64,000 nucleotides of DNA from Metabacillus mangrovi (GTDB taxonomy: Bacteria > Bacillota > Bacilli > Bacillales > Bacillaceae): contig NZ_WMIB01000013.1 of the NCBI RefSeq assembly GCF_009711125.1, positions 49,315 to 113,314 of the forward strand, written 5' to 3'. Shown here in pieces: positions 7,994-16,720 of this stretch. The notes beneath the pieces are model-generated. The model saw only the letters and a program-made list of their open reading frames with translations, was not told the origin of the DNA and made no database searches. Position 1 is the first letter of the stretch; each line of letters starts with the position of its first letter. The translations under genes were made by a program, and so were the position numbers.

Positions 7994-9461
7994 ACTGATG
8001 ATTCACCAAGGAGGCTGCGGTTTGTTCAAGTCCGCTTATGCTTGCCGCCATGCTGCTGATTCGTGTGTTTTGTTCTTCGGTGCTTGTTAATACTTCCTCT
8101 ATTACGGCGCTCGTCTGATCGGTTACGGCTGAAACTGAAGCGGCCTCTTCTATAACCAGTGCTGTATTGCGGCTTAGATCCATCAATTGCTGCTCAAGTT
8201 CTGCAGAGCTTTCAGATGCTTCATGTACCCGTTCTAAAATTTGATTCATTCCGCTTTGCACAGAGCTTGCCACAGACAAACTGGAAGAAAAAGCATCATG
8301 GCCTTTTAGCATTTCTCCTGATGTCTGGTTCGTCTTATCCTTGATGCGATCCAGGATATCATGAATTCCCCCGGCTGATTTCTTCGAATTTTCAGCCAGC
8401 ATCCGTATTTCCTTTGCTACTACAGAGAAGCCTTTGCCATGCTCTCCAGCCCTGGCGGCTTCTATGCCCGCATTTAGAGCGAGAAGATTTGTCTGTTCGG
8501 ATAGATGGGTGATTGATTTAACAATCGATTCCACGTCCTTCGTTTCTCCCTGAAGTTCCTGAATAGAATCGGCTGCAATTTGAATCATATCAGACGCTTT
8601 TCCCATCTCTGCAGACAGTGTATTGATCTGAAGATGAATTTCTTCTACTGACCCTTTCGTCTCTTCAAACGATTCACGCATCTCCGCTGAAGCATTCCTG
8701 GCGTTTTCTGTATACGACCCAATGAGTTTAAGAGACTGGTCGATTTTAGCAGTGCTGGCGGCCTGATCCTCAGCTCCCGCCGCTATTTCTTTAAAAGCAC
8801 CCGTGAGCCCTTCCGAAATTTCTTCAAGCGTGGAAGAGTCTGTTTTTAAATGACTCGTGTTTTTCGTCAGCTCTCCGAACGCAAGCTGAAGCTGGGCAAG
8901 CAGCCTCTCATTATTCCGGCTTTCCTCCTCGGCCTTTTTTAAACTGCTTTCAGCTGCAGTTCGCATTTTTTCACCCATAATACTCTGCAGGATCAGAGCT
9001 CCAATGATTAAGACCATGAACGAATTTAAGTTTACAGCCTCTATCCCCTTAACACCGGGGAACATCGTTTCGCCATGTATAAAATAAAAGTAATTCGTCA
9101 TCGCCAGGCCGAATAACCCAGCCGCGATCACATGACGGTAATTGTGGAAAAGGGTGCTGATGGCGATAAGATAGTAAGCCATAAAATAAGATACAATGGT
9201 AGGCTCCATCTTCATCATAACTGCTCCAAGAACAGCAATGCTGACGATCGCCAGATAACTCATTTGGTTAACCAGCCATTTTTTCACCACCAGGAAAGTG
9301 AATACGGTTCCAACCGCGAGCCCAAAACCACCCAGCGTTAGCATGAAAGCAGTGCTTGCTCCTGTAATCCAGTAGGCTGCCAGGCCAAGAAGCAAGGAGC
9401 CCCAAATAATATACATCATTAGTTTATTCCGCTTTTGCATGTGCATTTTGCTGTGTTCCAA
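7992..9461 (-). CDS. Methyl-accepting chemotaxis protein without HAMP domain
   Basis: A 489-aa transducer. Five or six hydrophobic segments fill residues 14-162 with no periplasmic sensor loop of note, then a coiled-coil leads directly into the MCP signalling domain. The hairpin tip at residues 325-356 ([20 protein letters not shown]) is the CheA/CheW-binding motif. No HAMP is evident. The membrane module may itself sense membrane state or a small molecule, which is inference. The start is TTG at 9461 preceded by GGGGGAT; an ATG five codons in is an alternative. Single gene with its own terminator. Confidence 0.92.
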   Translation of the reverse strand: MEHSKMHMQKRNKLMMYIIWGSLLLGLAAYWITGASTAFMLTLGGFGLAVGTVFTFLVVKKWLVNQMSYLAIVSIAVLGAVMMKMEPTIVSYFMAYYLIAISTLFHNYRHVIAAGLFGLAMTNYFYFIHGETMFPGVKGIEAVNLNSFMVLIIGALILQSIMGEKMRTAAESSLKKAEEESRNNERLLAQLQLAFGELTKNTSHLKTDSSTLEEISEGLTGAFKEIAAGAEDQAASTAKIDQSLKLIGSYTENARNASAEMRESFEETKGSVEEIHLQINTLSAEMGKASDMIQIAADSIQELQGETKDVESIVKSITHLSEQTNLLALNAGIEAARAGEHGKGFSVVAKEIRMLAENSKKSAGGIHDILDRIKDKTNQTSGEMLKGHDAFSSSLSVASSVQSGMNQILERVHEASESSAELEQQLMDLSRNTALVIEEAASVSAVTDQTSAVIEEVLTSTEEQNTRISSMAASISGLEQTAASLVNHQ

Positions 9462-9580
9462 ACCGGATCCCCCACCGCTTCTGTTTAATCGTTAAAATTG
9501 CCTTCATTATCTGTCTGATGCTATATGTCTAATATCGGCAGAATTGTGACATGTTTAAAGACAGAAACCGCGGAAAAGAG

Positions 9581-9608
9581 AAAAACAGTCCGCCTCGTAA
9601 GCGGACTG
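9581..9608 (-). terminator. Terminator of the intracellular protease gene
   Basis: Minus strand CAGTCCGC-TTACGAG-GCGGACTG followed by TTTTTC. Seven bases past the stop codon at 9615. Confidence 0.85.
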
Positions 9609-9614
9609 CCAAGT

Positions 9615-10583
9615 TTATCTTTGGTTCACTTCTGCTGCTGTTTTGCTTTCTGTTTCCTCTGCAGATTCTTCTGCCCTGAGGAAGATCATTCCGTTCCCCT
9701 GCGCTTTTTTAGACAGACCGATCGAAACAGTGTTTTTACAGAGCTGCGCATATACCTCAGGCTCTGTTAACCGCCTTCCAAATTCCTGCTCTTCCTTTTG
9801 AATCAGGAGAGCTGCGGCAGCCGAAGCATGCGGCGTTGCCATTGAGGTGCCCGAAAGTTTTGCATATTTATTGCCCGGGTAGGCAGATACGACATTTACA
9901 CCCGGAGCAACCAGATCAATTTCGTCATTGGTGTTTGAAAACTCGGCCAGCTGCTTCTTTTCATCGATCGCGCCGACCTGAATGACTTCTTTGTAATAGC
10001 CTGGATAGGCTTTCTCGACCGTTTCTTCCCTTGAATCCCCTTCATTTCCTGCTGCACATATGACGAGGATGTCTTTTGCGACCGCCTCTTTAATCGCAGC
10101 ATGGAGCTCAGGAACATCATCCGGGCCTCCGAGGGACATGGAAATAATACGGACCGTTTCTCCACTGTCGCCTTTCCATTCAGAAGCATACCGTATCGCC
10201 TCGATGATCCCTTCGTACGACCCGCTTCCGTCATCCCCCAGAACTTTCAGGATCAGCAGCTTTGATTCAGGTGCGCCTCCTGCTACCCCCTCGCCGTTCA
10301 ATGCAGCTGCGATGGTACCTGCTACATGGGTTCCGTGAAAATGAGAATCACTGAAATCTCCTTCTTCTCCACCTGTAAAGTTTTTACCGCCGATAACGCG
10401 GTCTTTTAAGTCCACATGGGAGGTGTCGCAGCCTGTATCGAGGACTGCTACCACACAGTTCCCTTTTACTTCACTGTCCCATAGCTCGGGAGCGTTGATC
10501 AGGCTGATTCCATATGGGATTTCTTCCTGTGCTGAATCAAATACTTCTTCAAGCTTAAACGGTATTAAACGAACTTTGCTCAT
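9615..10583 (-). CDS. Intracellular subtilisin-like serine protease (ISP type)
   Basis: A 322-aa subtilase with no signal peptide. The catalytic triad is visible: D49 (AVLDTGCD), H83 (HGTHVAG), S247 (GTSMATPH), with oxyanion N180 (AAGNEG). The N-terminal 20-residue extension contains RLIPF, matching the LIPY/F propeptide of intracellular subtilisins, which blocks the active site until removed. Length and features match Bacillus IspA-type enzymes that degrade cytoplasmic protein in late growth and sporulation. AAGGAGGA is ideally placed before the ATG. Monocistronic. Confidence 0.94.
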   Translation of the reverse strand: MSKVRLIPFKLEEVFDSAQEEIPYGISLINAPELWDSEVKGNCVVAVLDTGCDTSHVDLKDRVIGGKNFTGGEEGDFSDSHFHGTHVAGTIAAALNGEGVAGGAPESKLLILKVLGDDGSGSYEGIIEAIRYASEWKGDSGETVRIISMSLGGPDDVPELHAAIKEAVAKDILVICAAGNEGDSREETVEKAYPGYYKEVIQVGAIDEKKQLAEFSNTNDEIDLVAPGVNVVSAYPGNKYAKLSGTSMATPHASAAAALLIQKEEQEFGRRLTEPEVYAQLCKNTVSIGLSKKAQGNGMIFLRAEESAEETESKTAAEVNQR

Positions 10584-10676
10584 TTTCTTGTCCTCCTTCA
10601 GTTTTTTTGAAGAATCAAGTAACCGAACACTTGTTCTTATTATACCATATCCTGCTTATCAAAAACCATTTTATTT

Positions 10677-12302
10677 TTATTTCAATTTGCGTATGTCATC
10701 CATGAACCGATAGACCGGTAGCTTTTCACCAGGCTCTGATTTTATGAAGCCGAAGCTCTCATAGCTGTCCACAGATTCCGGTTCAAGTGAAAGGGAAAGC
10801 AGTCCTGCCTGCGGCTGGGCTGTAAGAAAAATGATGCTTCCTTTAGGAACAGTCACCTTTTCCTTCTGAACTTTCGTTTTAATTTTGCTGACTTCGATGC
10901 CTTCGTACTTTCCATCCGCTTCTTTTTCGGTTACCTGGAAAGTTTCCGCATCAATTACCAGATCTTTTTTTACAGTGAAACTTTTAAGTCCCTGATCTCT
11001 TAACTTGGCAGCTGCCAGTTCCTCACCCGTCTCAAGTATGTAAGCAGTAGGACGTTCCCTGGTCAGGACTGCTTTTGCCTTGGAGGCACTCTTATACTTA
11101 ACGGGCACTTCCTTAACCGAGCCGGATTTAATATCCACCATTTCAAGGGTTTTCCCTTCAATCTCCTTGTTTTCGCTGTCGATCACAATCGGGTCCTTGT
11201 CATTTGCCATAAGACCTTTACGGATGAGCTTCAGCCTTTCTTTTACTACTTCTGTTTTCACTTTACCGGCTTGTTCAGCTGTGAGCCGAATGATCTTTTC
11301 ATGTGTGGCGATCTGGGCAGCTGTTCTTCTGGAAAAGTTTTCTCTTCCTATGCCGATTCCCCTCGTTTCAACCAAAAACGAAACCGCCGGTGAGAGACCG
11401 AACGCATTTCTGCCGATTCTCGCCTCTGTACTGCCTTCTTCCACCTCAATTTCGCCGTTACTGTTCATGCCTGATGTATAGTAAGGTTCATTGGAAAAAT
11501 TCTGCTTGTCCAGAGCCTCTTCTGTATTCTCAAGAAAATAATCGTCTGAGAGTGTTCTAATATTCTTGGGGATGTTTAAATTTTTCCCGGAAAGCAGCAG
11601 CAGGTCATGGTACTTTAGCAGGCCGATTTTTGCAAATTCCTGTCCTACACCGTATTCATGAGCATCGATCACAACCTCCGGCATGTATCGGTTAAATTCC
11701 CTGTGGACCGCCTTCACTTCTTGGGATTCAAGCTTGACATGATCCCGGTTTCCATCCAGTCCATTTTCAAGCTGTCTTTTAAAAAGGAATGAGCCGTCCG
11801 GATTTATACGCGGAATGATGATAACGTTGATTTTATCCAGTACTTCGTCTCCAAGCTTTCCAGACATTTTTTTTGCCATTGCCAAAACCGCTTCCCCTGC
11901 AGCAGGCTCATTCCCGTGAATTTGACCTTGAAGCCATACAGTAGGCTTTAGCGAAACCCCGGATTTGGAGATCTTCCGGTCCTTGGAAAAATACAAAGCG
12001 AGAATCGGACGCCCGGATTGGGATGTTCCAATCGATTTTACAGAAAGGTTCTTCGTTTCTTTCTTCAGCCCTTCCACATACTTTTCCAGCTCTTCCTGGG
12101 AGGTGAAAGAGTTTCCTTCTCTTGCAAAAGCAGGAGTCTGCACTTCTGGCGGTACCTCTGGGTAAAGCTTCAGCACCTGCTCAGGCTGGCTGTACTGTTT
12201 TCCGTAATAAGGGGTTTCTGCGGCGTCTGCAGCTGGATTTCCGGAAGCGAGGATCAGCCCTGCAGAGGCAGCAGCCAGTCCCCATTTTTTCCACTTCGTC
12301 AT
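10677..12302 (-). CDS. Secreted M14-family zinc carboxypeptidase
   Basis: A 541-aa protein with a signal peptide (K-W-K-K-W then a hydrophobic core, likely cleaved after ADA near residue 27). The peptidase domain spans about residues 65-340. Zinc ligands are H129 and E132 (HGNE) and H215 (DAHEYG); R165 in RINPDG and N185/R186 (NRD) bind substrate carboxylate, and E312 (VETRG) is the catalytic base. About 200 further residues have no clear family. Expected to remove C-terminal residues from peptides or cell-wall peptides outside the cell. GGAGAGGAG precedes the ATG. Specificity cannot be read from sequence. Confidence 0.92.
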   Translation of the reverse strand: MTKWKKWGLAAASAGLILASGNPAADAAETPYYGKQYSQPEQVLKLYPEVPPEVQTPAFAREGNSFTSQEELEKYVEGLKKETKNLSVKSIGTSQSGRPILALYFSKDRKISKSGVSLKPTVWLQGQIHGNEPAAGEAVLAMAKKMSGKLGDEVLDKINVIIIPRINPDGSFLFKRQLENGLDGNRDHVKLESQEVKAVHREFNRYMPEVVIDAHEYGVGQEFAKIGLLKYHDLLLLSGKNLNIPKNIRTLSDDYFLENTEEALDKQNFSNEPYYTSGMNSNGEIEVEEGSTEARIGRNAFGLSPAVSFLVETRGIGIGRENFSRRTAAQIATHEKIIRLTAEQAGKVKTEVVKERLKLIRKGLMANDKDPIVIDSENKEIEGKTLEMVDIKSGSVKEVPVKYKSASKAKAVLTRERPTAYILETGEELAAAKLRDQGLKSFTVKKDLVIDAETFQVTEKEADGKYEGIEVSKIKTKVQKEKVTVPKGSIIFLTAQPQAGLLSLSLEPESVDSYESFGFIKSEPGEKLPVYRFMDDIRKLK

Positions 12303-12441
12303 CTAAACACTCCTCTCCTTCTATATTTCCAGTATAGAGAAATTCAATAATTATCTAAATATTATGAAATATGTGATTTTATGATGAGGCTTTCTGCTCA
12401 GAAGGAGGAATACTGCCGAAAAAACGGGGAAAATGCCTCAT

Positions 12442-13050
12442 TTAAGCAGGCTTTACGGCTCCGGCTTTAATAAAGGCAAGCTTTGCTATTGTCATGATCG
12501 AAAGGCTGAACAGGCTGCTCCCTAAAAAGAGCATAAGCACAGGCAGCATTCCTGCAAGAAGGTAAAACAAGCAAACCGCTGCAATCATGGAGAGCGAATG
12601 AAACGGATGTGACAGGGCAAATAGGAAAGCAAGTCTTACAGCCTTAACAAATCCTGCCTGAAAATGGACATAGACTGGAAAAACAAATAAAAATGCCAGA
12701 ATGAAGATAAAAATCGAGATCGCCGCCAGGAAGTAAAGAACCATCCCAATCGTTCCACCCAATGTCATCGCAGCCCTTAAATAAAAATACAGGACAAATC
12801 CGGCAGCAAGAAAGCTCCAGCCAATCTGGTTGGCGATCAGCCAGTCCTTCCTCCACGTCTTTTTAAAGACAGCGAGAATCGGCACATCTGATTCCCCTTG
12901 CAGCCATTTTCTAAGAACCGTATACATGGACACAGTTGCCGGAAAAATTCCGGCTCCCCCTAAGCCAGCTAACGTAAATCCAAGCCATAGTACCTGTACA
13001 TAGACCAGCTTCATTATCCATTCCATCGTCCGGTATAATCCCGTTGCCAT
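12442..13050 (-). CDS. DUF624 (YesL-family) membrane protein
   Basis: About 202 aa with five hydrophobic segments. The opening RTMEWIMKLVYVQVLWLGFTLAGLGGAGIFPATVSMYTVLRKW is the DUF624 signature; relatives (YesL, YteU) are found beside sugar ABC importers, and this one lies downstream of such an operon. Function unproven; a role in transporter activity or sensing is assumed from linkage. GGAGGG fits the ATG at 13050 (spacing seven) better than the in-frame ATG at 13056 (spacing one). It is 58 bases from the binding-protein gene and probably co-transcribed, with a weak hairpin between. Confidence 0.88.
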   Translation of the reverse strand: MATGLYRTMEWIMKLVYVQVLWLGFTLAGLGGAGIFPATVSMYTVLRKWLQGESDVPILAVFKKTWRKDWLIANQIGWSFLAAGFVLYFYLRAAMTLGGTIGMVLYFLAAISIFIFILAFLFVFPVYVHFQAGFVKAVRLAFLFALSHPFHSLSMIAAVCLFYLLAGMLPVLMLFLGSSLFSLSIMTIAKLAFIKAGAVKPA

Positions 13051-13114
13051 CGCCATTCCCTCCTAAACAGAGAAGCCCGGCCGATAAAGACACAAGCCAG
13101 GCTGCTGCTGATTT

Positions 13115-14686
13115 TTATCCCTCTGTATAGCGCTTATAGGCGTCTTCATGAACCTTGATCAGCTGATCGACTCCCATTTCCTTCAGACGCTTTGTGAACT
13201 TGCTGAAATCAACCGGTTCTGCTCCCATCATCCATTTCTGAATCATCTCATCACGGTATGTCATGATTTGCAGGCCGATATCATTTTTTATTTTCTCTTC
13301 CTCTTCTGTAAAATTCAGAGCTGGAACTTCTTTGAGGAAGTAATCATTCTTCACATATTCCTCGACTCCTTTTAATGCAAGAGGTGCCATCCATTGTTTT
13401 TCATATTCAAAATCCTGCTGATAAGCGAACATGATTTGAGCGCCTTTTGCCCGCAGAGCACCCGGAACATCAGGAGAACTCAACACTTCTTTCGTGAATT
13501 TCGGCTCTCCGTTCTCAAGTGTGTACGTGTCGCCTTCCACCCCATAGTTCATCAGCCTGCGGCCTTCCTCGGTGAAGAAATAATCAAGGTACTTAATGGC
13601 AGCGACCGGATCTTTTACAGAGTGCCCGACGGCCACTCCCGTATAGTTGTTGAACGGAGAACGGATGGTCGGTTCCACACGCTCGCCCTTAGAGTTTTCC
13701 GGAGGGGCCATTGGAATCAGGTTAAAGTCAGGCGTATGCTTCTTGGAAATATCATTATACGTAACCGTGCTCGCGAACCAGTCATGTGTGGAGCCTCCAG
13801 TATTGTTGCCGAAGAGAACATCCCTTGAAGTTGCACCGCGGGTAAAGATTTCCGGATCGATTAAGCCTTCTTCATACCACTTTGCCAGGTTTTCCATCGC
13901 TGCTCCAAAGTCTTTTTCCATCGGCCCGTAAACGACTTTATTATCCTTTAGATAAAAATCACCATATCCGCCCCAAAGACTTGCCAGGTCAAAGATCCGC
14001 TGATTGATGCGGGTAAACAACGGGACTTCATCCGCTTTTCCATTGCCGTTTGGATCTTTTTCTTTAAATGCTTTTAGAACAGTGTAATACTCATCTACCG
14101 TCTGAGGGACCTCAAGCCCCAGTTTATCCAGCCAGTCCTGACGGATAAACCAGCCCTCTGCTGCTTCACCGTCGGCAATGAACGGGAGGTAATAAAGGTG
14201 CCCGTCAGCAGCTTTGGAAACTTTCATGATTTCAGGCATTTTATCCAGATAGCTTTGGATGTTCGGAGCATGCTCCTTGATCAGGTCTTCAAGCGGGATA
14301 AACGCCCCTTCTTTACCGTATTTGTTCAAGTTTTCCTTTTTCTCAAATACGAGATCCGGAATCTTGCCAGACGCGATCATCAGGTTAAAGGCTTCTTCGC
14401 TCTTCGTTGAGGACTTCGGTGCAACTCCTTTAAGGCTGACATTCGTCACTTCGGATGCCTTTTTAAAGGTGCTCCAATTGTCATCAAAAATAACCTGGCC
14501 GTCATTGTAATGAAGGTGGATTGTCATTTCGACCGGCTTGTCGCTTACCTTCGGCCCCTTTGATTCCGCATTCTCTTTTTGCTCTGTTTTCTCTTTCGGA
14601 GCGGTAGTGGTGCTGCTGCATGCAGTGGCTGTAAAAACAAGCATTCCTGAAGCTAAAACGAATGACAGCTTTCTTCCTTTACCCAT
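13115..14686 (-). CDS. Extracellular solute-binding lipoprotein, LplA/YtcQ type
   Basis: A 523-aa cluster-1 type binding protein. The signal peptide ends in lipobox TATAC, so Cys-23 should be acylated, followed by a Thr/Lys/Glu-rich linker. The mature protein has the long YtcQ/LplA layout (>500 aa) seen with two-permease importers for complex oligosaccharides that lack their own ATPase and borrow MsmX. No ATPase gene is present nearby, in agreement. Substrate unknown. It sits between DUF624 and the permeases, in one operon with its regulator located upstream. Confidence 0.93.
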   Translation of the reverse strand: MGKGRKLSFVLASGMLVFTATACSSTTTAPKEKTEQKENAESKGPKVSDKPVEMTIHLHYNDGQVIFDDNWSTFKKASEVTNVSLKGVAPKSSTKSEEAFNLMIASGKIPDLVFEKKENLNKYGKEGAFIPLEDLIKEHAPNIQSYLDKMPEIMKVSKAADGHLYYLPFIADGEAAEGWFIRQDWLDKLGLEVPQTVDEYYTVLKAFKEKDPNGNGKADEVPLFTRINQRIFDLASLWGGYGDFYLKDNKVVYGPMEKDFGAAMENLAKWYEEGLIDPEIFTRGATSRDVLFGNNTGGSTHDWFASTVTYNDISKKHTPDFNLIPMAPPENSKGERVEPTIRSPFNNYTGVAVGHSVKDPVAAIKYLDYFFTEEGRRLMNYGVEGDTYTLENGEPKFTKEVLSSPDVPGALRAKGAQIMFAYQQDFEYEKQWMAPLALKGVEEYVKNDYFLKEVPALNFTEEEEKIKNDIGLQIMTYRDEMIQKWMMGAEPVDFSKFTKRLKEMGVDQLIKVHEDAYKRYTEG

Positions 14687-14713
14687 TGCGGATCCCCCTT
14701 TAATTAGAAAGCA

Positions 14714-15586
14714 TTATTCTTTAATCCCGCCAAGCATCGTCCCTTTAACAAAGTATTTCTGCAGAAACGGATAGACAATAAGAATTGGCAGGATGGATAC
14801 AAAAATAGTCGCGTAAATAATGGTCTCCCGTGAAAATTCCATCATGACGTCTGCGGTGGCTAGCACCTGCTCGCTTACCGTCATTTCAACAATCAGCTTT
14901 TTCAGCATAACCTGAAGCGGGATCTTGCTTTCATCATTTAAGAGAACCATCGCCCAGAAATAGCCGTTCCACCTGGCTACTGCGTAGAACAGCCCGACTG
15001 TAACGAGAGCCGGTTTTGAGAGCGGCAAATAAATTTTCATCAGGATCTGCAGGTCATTTGCCCCGTCCACTTTCGCAGATTCTTCAAGCGAGTCGGGAAT
15101 CGACTGAAAAAAGCTTCTCAGGATAAATACAAGAAAAGTAGAGATGGCGAACCCAACGATGATACTCGTTCTTGTATCAAGCAGGCCAAGCTCTTTAAAA
15201 TTCAGATAAGTTGGAATGATGCCTGCCTGGAACCACATGGTAAACGCGATGAAGAAAGCGATAAACGCTTTGCCGCGCAATCTCTTTTTTGAGAGCGGAT
15301 AAGCCCCGCAAATGGTCAGCAGCAAATTGACTGCAGTCCCAATAACCGTGTAAAAGATGGTGTTCCCATATGCGGTCCAAATCGCCGGGTCCTCAAGCAC
15401 CTTTGCATAGGACAGAAAGGTAATCTCTTTTGGAAAAAGAATCACCTCTCCTGCAATAACAGACTGAGCCGAGCTGATCGATGCTGAAAATACATAAATA
15501 AACGGGTAGATACAGACAGCAGCCAGCAGGGCTAAAAAAATGTAAATGAGAAGATCAGTGAAGCGTTCACCTTTGCTTTTTTTCAT
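14714..15586 (-). CDS. Sugar ABC transporter permease, LplC/YtcP type
   Basis: About 290 aa, six predicted membrane helices. The cytoplasmic EAA loop reads EESAKVDGANDLQILMKIYLPLSKPAL, the contact site for the ATPase. The C-terminus (FLQKYFVKGTMLGGIKE) is the LplC/MalG ending. A GTG at 15595 directly follows the stop of the upstream permease, but the ATG at 15586 has GGTGGGG in front and gives the usual MKK start. Partner of the next permease and of the binding protein downstream. Confidence 0.93.
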   Translation of the reverse strand: MKKSKGERFTDLLIYIFLALLAAVCIYPFIYVFSASISSAQSVIAGEVILFPKEITFLSYAKVLEDPAIWTAYGNTIFYTVIGTAVNLLLTICGAYPLSKKRLRGKAFIAFFIAFTMWFQAGIIPTYLNFKELGLLDTRTSIIVGFAISTFLVFILRSFFQSIPDSLEESAKVDGANDLQILMKIYLPLSKPALVTVGLFYAVARWNGYFWAMVLLNDESKIPLQVMLKKLIVEMTVSEQVLATADVMMEFSRETIIYATIFVSILPILIVYPFLQKYFVKGTMLGGIKE

Positions 15587-15595
15587 TTGCCCCAC

Positions 15596-16567
15596 CTACC
15601 ATAAACTGTTTTCTGTGAATTTTTTGCTGAGCTTATTCGCGGTCACGACGAGAATCAGACCGACAATGGAATTGAACAGACCGGCAGCTGCGCCAATTTC
15701 ATATTCTCCGCCCTGCAGTCCTGCACGGTAGACATAGGTATTGATTACATCCGCCGTCTCATACGTACTTGGCTGGTAAAGAAGAATGATGGCTTCATAG
15801 CCCACTTCAAGAAAAGCTCCGATTTGAATGAGAAAAAGAATGATGATGGTGGGAAGAATCCCAGGGATGGTCACGTGCCACATCTGCCTCCACCGGTTGG
15901 CTCCGTCCATCTTGGCTGCTTCATAAAGGGCCGGATTGATCCCGGCAATCGCGGCAAGATAGATGATGGCATTAAAACCGACATCCTTCCAGATGTTCAT
16001 GCTTGTAAAAATGGTTCGGAAATACTCAGATTCTGTCAGAAAATATGTTTTTTCCCCTCCCAGTCTCTCAATGAGCAGATTGACGAGCCCGTTGGTCGGA
16101 GCAAGCATATTTGTAATGATTCCGGTGATGACAACGATTGAAATAAAATGAGGCAGGTAGGTGAGCGTTTGAACTGTGCTTTTAAATACTTTGTTTTTCA
16201 CCTCATTAATGAGAATCGCAAGCAAGATCGGTGCCGGAAAGCCGAATACGAGGCCATAAATGCTGATCAGCACCGTGTTTGTTAAGGTGCGGATGAAATA
16301 CTCGCTCTCAAAAAAACGGATGAAATTTTCAAATCCAACCCAGGGACTTTCAGCAATCCCCTTAAATAAACTGTAATCTTTAAAAGCAATCTGCAAACCG
16401 GCCATCGGTTTGTACTGGAAGATCAGGTACCAAAGAATGAATGGAACGAGCATCAAGTATAAATACCGGTCCCGGATCAAGCTGTTTTTGACTGATAGTA
16501 AGAAAGGAATTTTTTCCGGCTTTACTTTTACTTTTGGTGCTTTACTTTCCAAGACTGGCGACTCCAA
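15596..16567 (-). CDS. Sugar ABC transporter permease, LplB type
   Basis: A 323-aa permease. After a hydrophilic N-terminal tail of about 30 residues come six helices; the EAA loop is YEAAKMDGANRWRQMWHVTIPGILP. First gene of the importer operon, started by TTG 16567 with a strong AAGGAGGAGG site. A cre-like box lies immediately upstream, so carbon catabolite repression by CcpA is likely. The AraC-type regulator gene lies upstream on the same strand. Confidence 0.94.
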   Translation of the reverse strand: MESPVLESKAPKVKVKPEKIPFLLSVKNSLIRDRYLYLMLVPFILWYLIFQYKPMAGLQIAFKDYSLFKGIAESPWVGFENFIRFFESEYFIRTLTNTVLISIYGLVFGFPAPILLAILINEVKNKVFKSTVQTLTYLPHFISIVVITGIITNMLAPTNGLVNLLIERLGGEKTYFLTESEYFRTIFTSMNIWKDVGFNAIIYLAAIAGINPALYEAAKMDGANRWRQMWHVTIPGILPTIIILFLIQIGAFLEVGYEAIILLYQPSTYETADVINTYVYRAGLQGGEYEIGAAAGLFNSIVGLILVVTANKLSKKFTENSLW

Positions 16568-16582
16568 TTTCCCCCTCCTCCT

Positions 16583-16596
16583 TGTAAGCGCTTTCT
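16583..16596 (-). promoter_or_regulatory. Likely CcpA cre site of the importer operon
   Basis: Minus-strand AGAAAGCGCTTACA matches the cre consensus TGWAANCGNTNWCA in all but the first base. It touches the ribosome binding site of the first permease gene, so CcpA would act as a roadblock. Confidence 0.65.
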
Positions 16597-16720
16597 ATGT
16601 TGTCATCTTACATTCAGACGGGGCTTTCCTTCTATCGCAATTTTTCCGGTCAGTCTTCATTTCTTTAAAAAAGTATAAATAATGAGTGCAAAGTGAAAGT
16701 ATTGCAGATAAATCCCCTGT